Position numbers and translations under genes: made by a program. A stretch of 38,854 bases of DNA, taken from assembly GCA_964526915.1 (NCBI GenBank), contig CAZGMS010000185.1, forward strand, positions 1 to 38,854, written 5' to 3'. The DNA comes from JAHJDR01 sp964526915. GTDB lineage: Bacteria; UBA10199; JADGCS01. Below the pieces are notes generated by a model. The model was given only the letters and a program-made list of their open reading frames with translations, had not been told where the DNA came from and did not search any database. Below are positions 21,946 to 31,343 of this stretch, one piece after another. Each line of letters begins with the position of its first letter. Positions within the stretch are counted from its first letter, which is position 1.

Positions 21946-23166
21946 TTAAAAAACGTCACCCAACCAGGTACCCATTTTTTTCTTGACCTTCACGTACACG
22001 TTTTCGTTTTTGGGCTGGAGCTGTTGTTTTTTGTGATACCCACAAAGCACCAGACCAACACCTGTCGTGTAGATGGGGCTGTTCACGACATCCACGAGAC
22101 CACCGACCCCGCGGGGGGTCGCTCGCACAACCGGGAAATCAAAAATCTGTTCGGCCATCTCGGTTGTTCCCTCCAGATTGGCCATGCCCCCCGTCAGAAC
22201 CACACCGGAGGCGATGTTGTCTTCGTAACCTGAGCGCACGATTTCCTGACGAACCAGATCGAAAATTTCTTCCACGCGCGGTTCGATGATTTCGGCCAGA
22301 ATCTGTCGTGATAAAATTCTGGGTTTGCGACCGCCGACGGAAGGGACGTCAATCGTGTCATTTTTGTTAATCATGCTGGCCAGGGCACAGCCATACTTTT
22401 GTTTGATTTTTTCGGCTTCCAACGCCGGTGTTCTCAGGCCAACAGCGATGTCGTTGGTGATGTGATTGCCGCCCAGGGGGATCGAGGCTGTGTGCACCAC
22501 TGACCCGTTGACGTAGATGACCAGGTCGGTCGTGCCGCCGCCCGCATCCAGCACGATCACGCCGAGTTCTTTTTCGTCTTCAGTCAGGGAGGCGTAGGAA
22601 CTGGCGAGTGGGCCCAAAATGATGTCGTTCACATGAACGCCGCACCGTGTGGCACACTTCAGAATATTCTGAATGCAGGCAGTCGAAGCGGTCACGATGT
22701 GCACGTTGGCCTCGAACTTTGACCCTGCCATGCCCAGAGGTTCCTTGATGCCGTCCTGATCATCCACGATGAATTCCTGCGGAATCACATGGATGCTTTC
22801 GCGGTCCATGGTCATGACCACGGCTGACGCGCCGTCAATGACGCGTTCGATATCACGGTCGGTGATGAGCTTGTTCTTGACCGACACGATGCTGTGGCTG
22901 TTGATCCCCTTGATGTGGCTTCCCGAGATGGCAGCGTACACCGACAGAATATCACAACCGGCCATGAGTTCGGCCTCTTCAATCGCTTTTTTCATGGAGT
23001 CAATGGTGGCTTCGATGTTGACGATGACCCCTTTGCGCAAACCTCGGGAGGGGTGGGAGCCGATCCCAATGACGTCGATCCCATCGTGTGTGACCTCACC
23101 AACAATGGCGCAGATCTTTGTGGTGCCGATGTCGAGTCCCACAATTAAATTTTCTTTTTTTGCCAT
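21946..23166 (-). CDS. ftsA: Cell division protein FtsA
   Basis: FtsA is the actin-like membrane anchor of the Z ring. The 406-residue protein has the ATPase phosphate-1 motif LIVGLDIGTTKICAIVGEV near the N-terminus, the SHS2-type 1C domain (SHIKGINSHSIVSVKNKLI), VIVLDAGGGTTDLVIY (phosphate 2) and GVVLTGGMANLEG (adenosine motif). The C-terminus KKKMGTWLGDVF is a short amphipathic membrane-targeting helix. The ATG at 23166 has GAGGA five bases upstream; a TTG at 23178 would overlap ftsQ and is disfavoured. Eight bases separate it from ftsQ. Confidence 0.97.
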   Translation of the reverse strand: MAKKENLIVGLDIGTTKICAIVGEVTHDGIDVIGIGSHPSRGLRKGVIVNIEATIDSMKKAIEEAELMAGCDILSVYAAISGSHIKGINSHSIVSVKNKLITDRDIERVIDGASAVVMTMDRESIHVIPQEFIVDDQDGIKEPLGMAGSKFEANVHIVTASTACIQNILKCATRCGVHVNDIILGPLASSYASLTEDEKELGVIVLDAGGGTTDLVIYVNGSVVHTASIPLGGNHITNDIAVGLRTPALEAEKIKQKYGCALASMINKNDTIDVPSVGGRKPRILSRQILAEIIEPRVEEIFDLVRQEIVRSGYEDNIASGVVLTGGMANLEGTTEMAEQIFDFPVVRATPRGVGGLVDVVNSPIYTTGVGLVLCGYHKKQQLQPKNENVYVKVKKKMGTWLGDVF

Positions 23167-23174
23167 AAGCGTCC

Positions 23175-24032
23175 TCAACGTAATGAATTACTATTGTTCC
23201 CCTGAACTGTTGCCGCCGGAAGAGATGCTGGTAGTGCCGTTTGTCTGGCGATCACTCTTCCTGGCGTGTCCAAGTCCAATCGAGTTAGTCTCTCGTTGTG
23301 ATAATGGTCTGACAATTTGAATTTTTCCAAGGTCTGTTGCTTTTGTACAAAGCTGTCTCTTCCGTAATAGATTTCCAAAGCCCTGTTTTTGGTGTACACT
23401 GTAAAGCCGTACACGGGATCGAAATGAAGCTCCGACAAACTGTCTTCATTATAAAAGTCTTGCTGTTGTAAAAAATCCAGCAGGGTCAGCGTTTGTTGAA
23501 AATAATCTTTTGTGAGGTGTGGGTGCTGCTGGGTGGCGTCTTCCCTGAAACCTGTCATGATAGGAAGGTCAGCGGGTTCATTCTTTTCCAGCGGCTTGAA
23601 CACGCGACCCTCCTCGTCGATGAGGTAGAGCTTGTTGGCCAGCAACAACGCCTTCGCTTTTTTCTCCGTGACATGAATCTGGATGGTGTCGGGAAATTTG
23701 CGGCGGATTTTCACATCGGCCACCCAGGGGTGGCGTGCAATCTTCTTTCGCAAAACATTCAGGGTGCTTTCAAACAATTTGTCTCCCGGAGTGAGCTCTG
23801 AGAGGGTGACGACATCGTCCCGGGTCAGATGGTTGAGGTCGCCGGAGACGGTGATGTTCTGCAAACAGAGCGCGTCGGAGTTTTTGAAATAAAAGAACAG
23901 CCCCGTAACGCCAGACAAGACGCACACGACCAACAACCACTGGAGGGAACGGCGGATGTAGTAATATCGCCCCTTGTATAGCAAGGGCCTGTTTTGCCAT
24001 TTTCTGTTTTTGTTGTTGGTTCCTAGCAACAT
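23175..24032 (-). CDS. ftsQ: Cell division protein FtsQ
   Basis: The 285-residue protein has a basic cytoplasmic N-terminus, one membrane segment (about 31-50, WLLVVCVLSGVTGLFFYF), a POTRA domain (LQNITVSGDLNHLTRDDVVTLSELTPGDKLFE) and the FtsQ beta domain (VADVKIRRKFPDTIQIHVTEKKAKALL). FtsQ links FtsB/FtsL to the divisome in the periplasm. The start ATG overlaps the end of murB by 10 bases. The last 25 residues are low in complexity. No ddl gene precedes it, unlike E. coli. Confidence 0.93.
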   Translation of the reverse strand: MLLGTNNKNRKWQNRPLLYKGRYYYIRRSLQWLLVVCVLSGVTGLFFYFKNSDALCLQNITVSGDLNHLTRDDVVTLSELTPGDKLFESTLNVLRKKIARHPWVADVKIRRKFPDTIQIHVTEKKAKALLLANKLYLIDEEGRVFKPLEKNEPADLPIMTGFREDATQQHPHLTKDYFQQTLTLLDFLQQQDFYNEDSLSELHFDPVYGFTVYTKNRALEIYYGRDSFVQKQQTLEKFKLSDHYHNERLTRLDLDTPGRVIARQTALPASLPAATVQGNNSNSLR

Positions 24033-25090
24033 GCCTCTTCTCCCAAAATCCTGATCTCAGTTTCCAGCTCGATTTGGCTGATCTGTTTTACCTTGTCTTT
24101 GATCAGACTGATCAAAGACAGCACATCGGACGCCTTCGCCTCATTTTCGTTGATGATGAAGTTGGCGTGCTTGGGTGAAATGCGGGCGCCACCAATGCGG
24201 ATGTTTTTGAGCCCCGCTTCCTCAATGAGTTTGCCCGCAGGGGTCGCGATGTCTTTGCGGTGCAGAGGTTGTGGATTTTTGAACACAGAGCCCAGACTGG
24301 GAAACTCCAGCGGTTGTTTGCTCACCCGGGCTTCCTGATGCTGACGCATGATCGCCAACGCGTCTTCCGGTGATGAGAGATCCCTGAACCGGAACAGGAC
24401 GCTCAAGATGAAGTGGGTGCGTGGCAGTTTGAGTGAGCGGTATTCAAAATCGAGGTGCTCGCGGGACAGCGTCTGTTGCTCTCCTTCTTTGGTGATGATG
24501 GTGATGTTTCTCACGACGTCCTTGATTTCGCGGGAAGGGATGCCCGCGTTCATTTTTACGAGCCCGCCCACACTGCCGGGAATCCCTGTGAGGGACATGA
24601 TGTCAGCGATGCCTTCTTCCTGGCACAGCTTGATGAGACGCGAAAAGCGCGCGCCAGCGGAGGCCAAAATGTCGATGTGTGATTCGCATCGTTCCACGAT
24701 GGTGATGTCGTCGAGGGTCTCGATGACACAGATCACAAACCCCCGGATTCCACCATCCCGGACCAGCGTGTTGGAGCCGCCACCATGGAAATGATAAGGG
24801 ATGCCGTTATCATTCGCCAGTTTAATGGCAAACAAGAGAGCCTCTTTGCTTTTGGGTTTGAGAAACACATCGGCTTTGCCCCCGATCTTGATGTGCGTGT
24901 GTGCCGCCATGGGTTCATCAAAAAGGACCTCACCATCGAATTTGATCTTGAGGGTGTCTTTGACCTCTTGCGACACCCTGAGTCTGTTTTTCTTCTGCCA
25001 GCGGCGCAGAATTTCTTGTTGCTCCGAGGAGAGCCGCGGTGCGTGATCACTCATCAGGGGGATTTTTTTGTCGGCATCATTCGTTGTCAT
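24023..25090 (-). CDS. murB: UDP-N-acetylenolpyruvoylglucosamine reductase
   Basis: MurB is the FAD/NADPH enzyme that makes UDP-MurNAc. The FAD motif HGGGSNTLVRDGG (102-114), the TGIPGSVGGLVKMNAG loop (168-183), the catalytic serine in SLGSVFKNP (Ser268), GARISPKHANFIIN (301-314) and the C-terminal EIRILG glutamate (345) are all present. It is type II by the SVFKNP arrangement. The protein is 355 residues, with a charged N-terminal extension of about 50 residues before the first conserved block. GGAG lies eight bases before the ATG. It lies 22 bp from murC and overlaps ftsQ. Confidence 0.97.
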   Translation of the reverse strand: MTTNDADKKIPLMSDHAPRLSSEQQEILRRWQKKNRLRVSQEVKDTLKIKFDGEVLFDEPMAAHTHIKIGGKADVFLKPKSKEALLFAIKLANDNGIPYHFHGGGSNTLVRDGGIRGFVICVIETLDDITIVERCESHIDILASAGARFSRLIKLCQEEGIADIMSLTGIPGSVGGLVKMNAGIPSREIKDVVRNITIITKEGEQQTLSREHLDFEYRSLKLPRTHFILSVLFRFRDLSSPEDALAIMRQHQEARVSKQPLEFPSLGSVFKNPQPLHRKDIATPAGKLIEEAGLKNIRIGGARISPKHANFIINENEAKASDVLSLISLIKDKVKQISQIELETEIRILGEEACC

Positions 25091-25112
25091 TTGATCGTCT
25101 CCGTACCTTTCA

Positions 25113-26492
25113 TCAGATGAATATCCTGGCCAGTTCGCGGGCGATGTTCCGGACCATTTTTGTGATGTCGCCAGCCCCCAGACTTAATAAAACATCTCCC
25201 GGTCGCATGGCTTGAACGACCTGATCGAGGTTCTGATGCGCTTTGGGCAGGTACACCACAGAGCGTTGTTTGTGTTTGTTGATGGCCGTGACCAATTTTT
25301 GGCTGTTCACACCGCGGATAGGCGGCTCGCTGGCTGCGTAAATATCGGTGATGAACAAGTGGTCAGCCCGGTCAAAGCAGGTCACGAAATCGGGAAACAG
25401 GTCCCGGGTGCGCGTGTAGCGGTGTGGTTGAAACATCACCACCAGTCTGCCGGGAAACGTGTGTTTGACAGTCTTGATCGTGGCAGCAATTTCGGATGGG
25501 TGGTGGCCATAATCATCGATGACTGTCATGTTTTTGTTTTTGAACAGGACTTCCAGGCGTCGCCCCACGCCCTGAAAACCGGCCAGACCTTTTTTGATGT
25601 TTGAAACAGAGATTCCGATTTCGTCGCCCGCGGCGACAGCAGCCAGAGAATTCAAAATGTTGTGTTTGCCGGGAACATTGACCTGAATCTGGTCGACGAA
25701 CACATTTTTTTTGTACAAGTCATAACAACACGTTGTTCCCTGATAGGAGATGTTTTGGGCGTTGTAATCGTGTTTGGGTGAAAAACCGTACAACACGTAG
25801 CGATTTTTTATTTTTTTACTGAGCGCAACGGTTTGCGCCTGTTCACCGCACAGAATGGCCAATCCGTAAAAAGGCAGTCGCGAGCAGAATTGGCAGAAGG
25901 CGGCCGTAAGCGCATCGAACGTTTTGTAGTGGTCCATGTGTTCGGGATCAATGTTGGTGACGATCGCGATGGTGGGGGCCAGTTTGAGAAAAGAACCATC
26001 CGATTCGTCTGCCTCGGCCAGCATGAAATTGCCCTGGCCAAGTTTGGCTGTTGCTTTGAGGCTTTTGACCTGGCCGCCGATGATGACGGTGGGGTCCTGT
26101 TTGCCCGCGTGCAGGACGGCCGCCAGAAGTGAGGTGGTTGTTGTTTTGCCATGTGACCCGGCAACAGCGATGCCGTACTTTGCCAGGCGCATGATCTCTG
26201 CCAGCATGTCGGCGCGCTGGATCACACTGATGCCCAGGCGTTTGGCCTCACACACCTCGGGGTTGCTGGGAACAATGGCGGAGGAAACGACCAGCACGTC
26301 GACACCTTTGATGTTTTTGGCAAAGTGGCCAATGTGGACCTTGGCGCCCAGACGGGACAACCGATTCGTGATGTCCGATTTTTTGATATCGGAACCGCTG
26401 ACTGGGTAACCCAGGTTCAACAGGATTTCGGCAATGCCGCTCATCCCGATGCCACCAATTCCCACGAAATAAGTATGAAGTTTTTTATACAT
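25113..26492 (-). CDS. murC: UDP-N-acetylmuramate-L-alanine ligase
   Basis: MurC adds L-Ala to UDP-MurNAc. The 459-residue protein has the Rossmann motif GIGGIGMSGIAEIL (11-24), the ATP loop GSHGKTTTT (112-120), EADESDGSF, NIDPEHMDHY and the family pattern DDYGHHPSEI in the third domain. Length is normal. No strong ribosome site is visible before the ATG; murG ends 29 bp upstream. It lies in the standard murG-murC-murB order. Confidence 0.97.
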   Translation of the reverse strand: MYKKLHTYFVGIGGIGMSGIAEILLNLGYPVSGSDIKKSDITNRLSRLGAKVHIGHFAKNIKGVDVLVVSSAIVPSNPEVCEAKRLGISVIQRADMLAEIMRLAKYGIAVAGSHGKTTTTSLLAAVLHAGKQDPTVIIGGQVKSLKATAKLGQGNFMLAEADESDGSFLKLAPTIAIVTNIDPEHMDHYKTFDALTAAFCQFCSRLPFYGLAILCGEQAQTVALSKKIKNRYVLYGFSPKHDYNAQNISYQGTTCCYDLYKKNVFVDQIQVNVPGKHNILNSLAAVAAGDEIGISVSNIKKGLAGFQGVGRRLEVLFKNKNMTVIDDYGHHPSEIAATIKTVKHTFPGRLVVMFQPHRYTRTRDLFPDFVTCFDRADHLFITDIYAASEPPIRGVNSQKLVTAINKHKQRSVVYLPKAHQNLDQVVQAMRPGDVLLSLGAGDITKMVRNIARELARIFI

Positions 26493-26521
26493 AGTTTATC
26501 AGTCAAATCATCACAAAAACA

Positions 26522-27610
26522 TTACCGGACAGACAACGATTGAAGTTCTGTCACAATGTCCCTGGCCGCCTGGGGCCGGGCCAGTGTGAGCATGTTGGCC
26601 GCTCTGCGACTGAGTTCGTCGGGATGCTGGAACAACTCAGTTAACAGATCTGCCAGTTTGTCAGCGTTCAAATCTTTTTGTTCAAAACACCAACCGGCGT
26701 TTGCCGCCACGCACACGTCGGCATTTTTCTTCTGGTGATTGTCAGCCGCGAACGGGTAGGGAACGAAAATGGCGGGTCTCCCGCTCATGGCCAATTCTGT
26801 GACTGAGCCTGCCCCGGAGCGGCAGATCACCAGATGGGCCTGGGCGTATAGCTCGCCCATGTTTTTAAAAAAGCGGCTGACCGTGGCGCGGATATTGAGC
26901 TGTTGATAAAATGTTTCAATGTCTGCCTGGTCGGTTTCGCCCGCCTGATGAAAAATTTTCAATTTTGTCCTCAGTTCAGGCAGCTGCCCCAACGCCGTGG
27001 TTACGATTTTGTTGAGTGTGACGGCCCCCTGTGAGCCTCCAAAAATCAGAATGCAAAAAACCTCCGCGGGCCTGGTGTAGGCAGTGTGCTGAATCTTTGC
27101 CCTCGTGGGGTTTCCCGTGCACACCACTTTCACAGGGTCGAAATACGTAGCACTTTCTGCAAAACTGGTGAATATTTTTTTGACGATTTTGCCCAGCAGG
27201 CGGTTGGTGAAACCGGGGAGGGCGTTCTGGTCCGTGATGGCCGTGGGGAAGCCCAGAAGTTTGGCGGCCAGACAGGTGGGTCCGGAGACATACCCGCCAA
27301 TGCCCAACACGACATCCGGTTTTTCCTGTCGGATGATTTTCATGGCTGTGACGACCGCCCTCGGGAGGTGCCACAGGGTTTTCATTTTGTTGACCAGTGA
27401 TGTCCCCTTGAGGTGCCCGACTTGGATGAAACGGATCTCAAAGCCGTGAGCGGGAACCAACTTGGATTCTTTGCCAGACTCTGTGCCCACAAAAATGACA
27501 CGGCCGCCCTGCTGACGCCATTCCTCGGCAATGGCCAGTCCGGGAAAAATATGCCCTCCGGTGCCACCACCGGCGATGAGGAGCTTATTATGTAATGCAG
27601 TATTAGTCAT
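26522..27610 (-). CDS. murG: Lipid II synthase, N-acetylglucosaminyltransferase
   Basis: MurG transfers GlcNAc to lipid I on the inner membrane face. The 362-residue protein has the N-terminal G loop IAGGGTGGHIFPGLAIAEEW, GIGGYVSGPTCLAA, QNALPGFTNRLL, FGGSQGAVTLN and the UDP-GlcNAc site CRSGAGSVTELAMSGRPAIFVPYPFAADNHQ. The ATG at 27610 is chosen because homology begins just after it; an upstream reading would translate the GAATATCG repeat. No Shine-Dalgarno is seen, and the repeat (27624-27716) begins 14 bp before the start. Confidence 0.96.
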   Translation of the reverse strand: MTNTALHNKLLIAGGGTGGHIFPGLAIAEEWRQQGGRVIFVGTESGKESKLVPAHGFEIRFIQVGHLKGTSLVNKMKTLWHLPRAVVTAMKIIRQEKPDVVLGIGGYVSGPTCLAAKLLGFPTAITDQNALPGFTNRLLGKIVKKIFTSFAESATYFDPVKVVCTGNPTRAKIQHTAYTRPAEVFCILIFGGSQGAVTLNKIVTTALGQLPELRTKLKIFHQAGETDQADIETFYQQLNIRATVSRFFKNMGELYAQAHLVICRSGAGSVTELAMSGRPAIFVPYPFAADNHQKKNADVCVAANAGWCFEQKDLNADKLADLLTELFQHPDELSRRAANMLTLARPQAARDIVTELQSLSVR

Positions 27611-27623
27611 GATCACAGCAATT

Positions 27624-27716
27624 GAATATCGAATATCGAACAAGGAATGTCGAATGTCGAAATGAATACATCACACTTCAAAATTCCTTGTTCCTTGTTC
27701 GAAATTCGATATTCCT
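27624..27716. repeat. GAATATCG-family palindrome between ftsW and murG
   Basis: The arms GAATATCGAATATCGAACA (27624-) and TGTTCGAAATTCGATATTC (to about 27714) are near-complementary, with ACAAGGAAT and ATTCCTTGT nested inside. It fills the gap between the ftsW stop and the murG start. It is transcribed within the dcw operon, so it could form a long mRNA hairpin. Confidence 0.8.
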
Positions 27717-28897
27717 TACTCCACCTCTTCTCCCGTTTGTGTCGAGACGTTCAACAGCACCCCGACGGCGAACATGGAGATCACGAGAGAAGATCCCCCG
27801 TAACTGATAAACGGCAGAACCAGCCCCTTGGTGGGCAACAAACCCATGACCACCCCAAAATTGATGAAGGCCTGCAAACCGATTAACGATGTGATGCCCA
27901 GGGCCAGAAACATGCCAAAGGGATCCGTGGTTTTGTTGGCGATACGGAACCCTCTGAAAATAAAAAATAAAAACAGGGAGGCAACCACAATGACACCGAT
28001 CATCCCGAATTCTTCTCCCAGGACCGAAAAAATGAAATCGGTATGAGCTTCCGGCAGATAAAACAGTTTTTGTTTGCTTTCTCCCAGACCGGATCCCGCG
28101 AGTCCTCCTGATTTGAAGGCGACGAAGGACTGGATGATCTGAAACGCGTAATCCATTTTGTATTTCCAGGGATCCAGAAAGGCGAGGATACGACGTTTTC
28201 TGAACGAAACAGAAAAAATAAGGTAATACAACGCAGGGCTTGCCAGCAACAGCGAGCTGATGAGGTACAGGCTACGCGTTTGGGAAACGAACAACATGAT
28301 CATGATGACCGAACCCAGCACAAAGGTGGACCCCAGATCTTTTTGTGCGAGGATAACAGCCAGGAAAATCCCGGCAATGGCCATGGTGGGTAAAAAACCT
28401 TTTGCGAAAGAGATCATTTTTTCTTTTTTCTTGGCGATCATGTAGGCCACGAAAAACACCACCAGGATTTTGGTGATCTCAGATGGTTGCAGGGTGAACG
28501 AGCCCAGCTTGATCCAGCGGCTGGCGCCCCCGGCTGTATAACCAAAGGGGGGGACAAGGCACAGGACCAGCATGAGCAGATTGAGTCCCAGAAGAGGGTA
28601 AATCCATTTTTCGTAGGATTTGTACGGAATGCGACGGGCCAAAAACAGGGCGCCCAGACCGATCGTGAAAAATACGAGTTCCTTTTTGAGAAAATAATAG
28701 GTGTCCCCATATTTTTCCTGAGCCAGAATGGCACTGGACGAAAAGATCATCAGGACGCCAATGAGGATCAGCATCAAGGTTGTGAAAAACAGATACACGT
28801 CGAACGGCTGTTGTACGGTGACCGCGTTGTCGCGGGGAGGCATGAAGAACATCCATTTGTCGGCCTCGGCTTTTTTTTGTTTTCTTTGAAAAATCAT
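27716..28897 (-). CDS. ftsW: Lipid II polymerase FtsW (SEDS family)
   Basis: This 393-residue polytopic membrane protein has about ten membrane segments (starting YLFFTTLMLILIGVLMIFSSSAIL) and the SEDS signatures GSFTLQPSEITKILVVFFVAYM, QKDLGSTFVLG, HTDFIFSVLGEEFGMIG and the C-terminal LPFISYGGSSLV. FtsW polymerises glycan strands at the septum with FtsI. The ATG at 28897 overlaps the murD stop by four bases (ATGA), implying coupling; an upstream GTG is unlikely. The C-terminus ends in the adjacent repeat boundary. Confidence 0.96.
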   Translation of the reverse strand: MIFQRKQKKAEADKWMFFMPPRDNAVTVQQPFDVYLFFTTLMLILIGVLMIFSSSAILAQEKYGDTYYFLKKELVFFTIGLGALFLARRIPYKSYEKWIYPLLGLNLLMLVLCLVPPFGYTAGGASRWIKLGSFTLQPSEITKILVVFFVAYMIAKKKEKMISFAKGFLPTMAIAGIFLAVILAQKDLGSTFVLGSVIMIMLFVSQTRSLYLISSLLLASPALYYLIFSVSFRKRRILAFLDPWKYKMDYAFQIIQSFVAFKSGGLAGSGLGESKQKLFYLPEAHTDFIFSVLGEEFGMIGVIVVASLFLFFIFRGFRIANKTTDPFGMFLALGITSLIGLQAFINFGVVMGLLPTKGLVLPFISYGGSSLVISMFAVGVLLNVSTQTGEEVE

Positions 28898-30261
28898 AAC
28901 GTCTTGGCGCACTGTTGAAAGTCGTTTCCTCTCTCCTTATAGTTCTGATACTGATCAAAACTGGCACAGGCAGGAGAGAGCAGGACCACGTCGCCTGACG
29001 TGGCCAAACGTTTTGCCAGCGTGACGGCCTCGCGCATGTTGGCTACCCGTTCTGTGGGGGCCTGGTCATGAAAGGCGTCGTGCATCTCATCCTGGGCCTC
29101 TCCCAGCAGGATCAACGTCTTGACCTTGTGGTGCATGATTCCCTTGAGCGGAGTGTAATCGCAGTGTTTGCTCTGTCCGCCGGCGATCAGGATGACGTTG
29201 CCATCGAAGCTGGCCAGGGCCATGACCACGGAATCCACGTTGGTGGCCTTGGAATCGTCATAGTAGTCGACCCCGTTTGAGGAATAAATTTTCTGCATGC
29301 GGTGCGGGAGCCCAACAAAATTTGCCAGAGTATTTTGATATGACGCCAGGGCTGTCGGTGAGCTGTCGATGATGATGGCCGCACTCAGCGAGGCCAGCAT
29401 GTTTTCGTGATTGTGCAGTCCTTTGAGCGAACAGCGACCCAGATCAAAACAGAATTCATTCTGGTGCAGACGGATGAGCAGGTTGTTCTGCTCGCACTGT
29501 GCCCCCAAGCCGCTGAAGCGGTTGACCAGACTGAAGGGCATGTTTTGAGCGGGTCCGCTCCGACTCAGGCGAAGACAGCGGACATCATCGTGATTGTAGA
29601 TGAGCCAATCATCGCTGGTGGAGTTCTTGATGATGTTGGCTTTGGCTTGGGCGTAGTCGTCAATGCCCTGGTACCGATCGAAGTGATCCTCGGTGATGTT
29701 GAGGCAAATGGCGATGTGGTGCCTGAGCGTGCCCACCAGTTCGAGCTGGTAGCTGCTTTCTTCAATCACGTAATAAGGGAAGGGGGGTTCGTTGACCGCA
29801 TCAATCAAAGGAGCGCCAATATTTCCGCTGAGCCTGTTTTCGACACCCGCATCCTTTAACAAGGCGCTTATCAGCATGGCGGTGGTCGATTTCCCATTCG
29901 TCCCCGTCACGGCAATAAAATCACCTTTTAAGTAAAAAGATGCCAATTCCAATTCCCCAATGATTGGAACTTTGCTTTGGCAGGCCAGCGTGTTGAGCGT
30001 GTGTTGCAACGAAACCCCCGGGCTGGGGAAAATCGCAGAGATTTTATTTTCGAGAAGCAATTGTGTGCCCTGTTTAAGATCGATGCGATCCAGACAGTAG
30101 GGGCTGGAGGGCGTTTTGATGTCTTTTTCGTCAAAGATGACGTACCGTCGTTTTTGTGATTCCAAAAAACGAGCCAGGGCTTGTCCTGTCATGCCATAAC
30201 CCAGAATGAGAAACAGATGATTTGATGAGGCGTTGTGTAACAGGTCTCGGTGTGAAAGCAT
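28894..30261 (-). CDS. murD: UDP-N-acetylmuramoylalanine-D-glutamate ligase
   Basis: MurD adds D-Glu to UDP-MurNAc-L-Ala. The 455-residue protein has the N-terminal Rossmann segment FLILGYGMTGQALARFL, the ATP loop GTNGKSTT (120-127), NITEDHFDRY and the C-terminal LLSPACASFDQYQNYKERGNDF motif with DDSKATNVDS before it. The start lies one base after the mraY stop. Length is normal. Confidence 0.96.
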   Translation of the reverse strand: MLSHRDLLHNASSNHLFLILGYGMTGQALARFLESQKRRYVIFDEKDIKTPSSPYCLDRIDLKQGTQLLLENKISAIFPSPGVSLQHTLNTLACQSKVPIIGELELASFYLKGDFIAVTGTNGKSTTAMLISALLKDAGVENRLSGNIGAPLIDAVNEPPFPYYVIEESSYQLELVGTLRHHIAICLNITEDHFDRYQGIDDYAQAKANIIKNSTSDDWLIYNHDDVRCLRLSRSGPAQNMPFSLVNRFSGLGAQCEQNNLLIRLHQNEFCFDLGRCSLKGLHNHENMLASLSAAIIIDSSPTALASYQNTLANFVGLPHRMQKIYSSNGVDYYDDSKATNVDSVVMALASFDGNVILIAGGQSKHCDYTPLKGIMHHKVKTLILLGEAQDEMHDAFHDQAPTERVANMREAVTLAKRLATSGDVVLLSPACASFDQYQNYKERGNDFQQCAKTL

Positions 30262-30262
30262 A

Positions 30263-31339
30263 TTATCTCAACTTCAGTGTCACCAGGGCGAAGAGCGAGC
30301 AGATGATGGCAATGATCCAGAAGCGAACAATCACCTTGGATTCCTTCCAGCCCTTGAGTTCAAAATGATGGTGAATAGGTGCCATCTGAAAAACGCGCTT
30401 GCCCGTTAATTTAAAAGAAGCCACCTGGATGATGACCGACACGGTTTCCAATACAAAGATGCCACCGATCGGGATCAACAAAAATTCGTTTTTGGTCATC
30501 AGGGCCATCATCCCCAGCAAACCGCCGAGTCCCAAGGCCCCCACGTCCCCCATGAACACTTCAGCAGGGTGAGAATTGTGCCACAAAAAACCGATGAGTG
30601 AGCCAATCACGGCCCCGCTGATGATGCTCAACTCGCCGACGCCGGGCACGTTGGGCACCTGCAGATAATTGGAGATGATCACGTTGCCCGCCGCGTACGC
30701 GAGGATGCCGTAACTAAAAAAAGCGATTGCCGTGGGGACGGTCACCAGACCGTCCAAGCCGTCAGTGAGGTTGACGGCATTGGCTGTGCCCGCCACGACC
30801 AGCACGGTGAAAAACAAATAACACACGCCGATGTCGGGTGTGAAGGATTTGAAAAAGGGAAAGTGCAAGTGTGTGTCCAGAGCGCCATTGCCGTACAGAA
30901 ACAACCCCGCGCACAGACAGAGAGCGACTTCGATGATGATCTTGTATTGTCCCCGAAACCCCTGAGTGTTTTTCCGGATGATTTTCTGATAGTCATCGAC
31001 GAATCCCACCAAAGCGAAGCCCAGCATGATGAAGAGGCTGGCCCACACAAAACGATTGCTCAAATCACACCACAACAGCGACGACAGGAAAAGGCAACCC
31101 ACCACCAGAATCCCGCCCATCGTGGGTGTGTTGCTTTTTTTGAGGTGCGTGATGGGTCCGTCCTGGCGGATGACCTGGCGAAATTGTTTTTTTCGCAGAA
31201 ACCTGATCCATTTGTTGCCCAATAGGAAATACACGACCATTGCGGTTACCAGGGCGCCAAAGGTGCGAAACGTGATGTACTTGAACACGTTGAACAGAAT
31301 CAAGTCGTCGCTTAAGGGATAGAGTAAGTGATAAAACAT
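30263..31339 (-). CDS. mraY: Phospho-N-acetylmuramoyl-pentapeptide transferase
   Basis: MraY makes lipid I by joining phospho-MurNAc-pentapeptide to undecaprenyl phosphate. The 358-residue protein has about ten membrane segments and the catalytic motifs FVDDYQK, NAVNLTDGLDGL, FLWHNSHPAEVFMGDVGALGLGG and the C-terminal HHHFELKGWKE. The N-terminus MFYHLLYPLSDDLILFNVFKYITFRT is typical. Gaps are 1 bp to murD and 4 bp to murF. Confidence 0.97.
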   Translation of the reverse strand: MFYHLLYPLSDDLILFNVFKYITFRTFGALVTAMVVYFLLGNKWIRFLRKKQFRQVIRQDGPITHLKKSNTPTMGGILVVGCLFLSSLLWCDLSNRFVWASLFIMLGFALVGFVDDYQKIIRKNTQGFRGQYKIIIEVALCLCAGLFLYGNGALDTHLHFPFFKSFTPDIGVCYLFFTVLVVAGTANAVNLTDGLDGLVTVPTAIAFFSYGILAYAAGNVIISNYLQVPNVPGVGELSIISGAVIGSLIGFLWHNSHPAEVFMGDVGALGLGGLLGMMALMTKNEFLLIPIGGIFVLETVSVIIQVASFKLTGKRVFQMAPIHHHFELKGWKESKVIVRFWIIAIICSLFALVTLKLR

Positions 31340-31343
31340 AATG

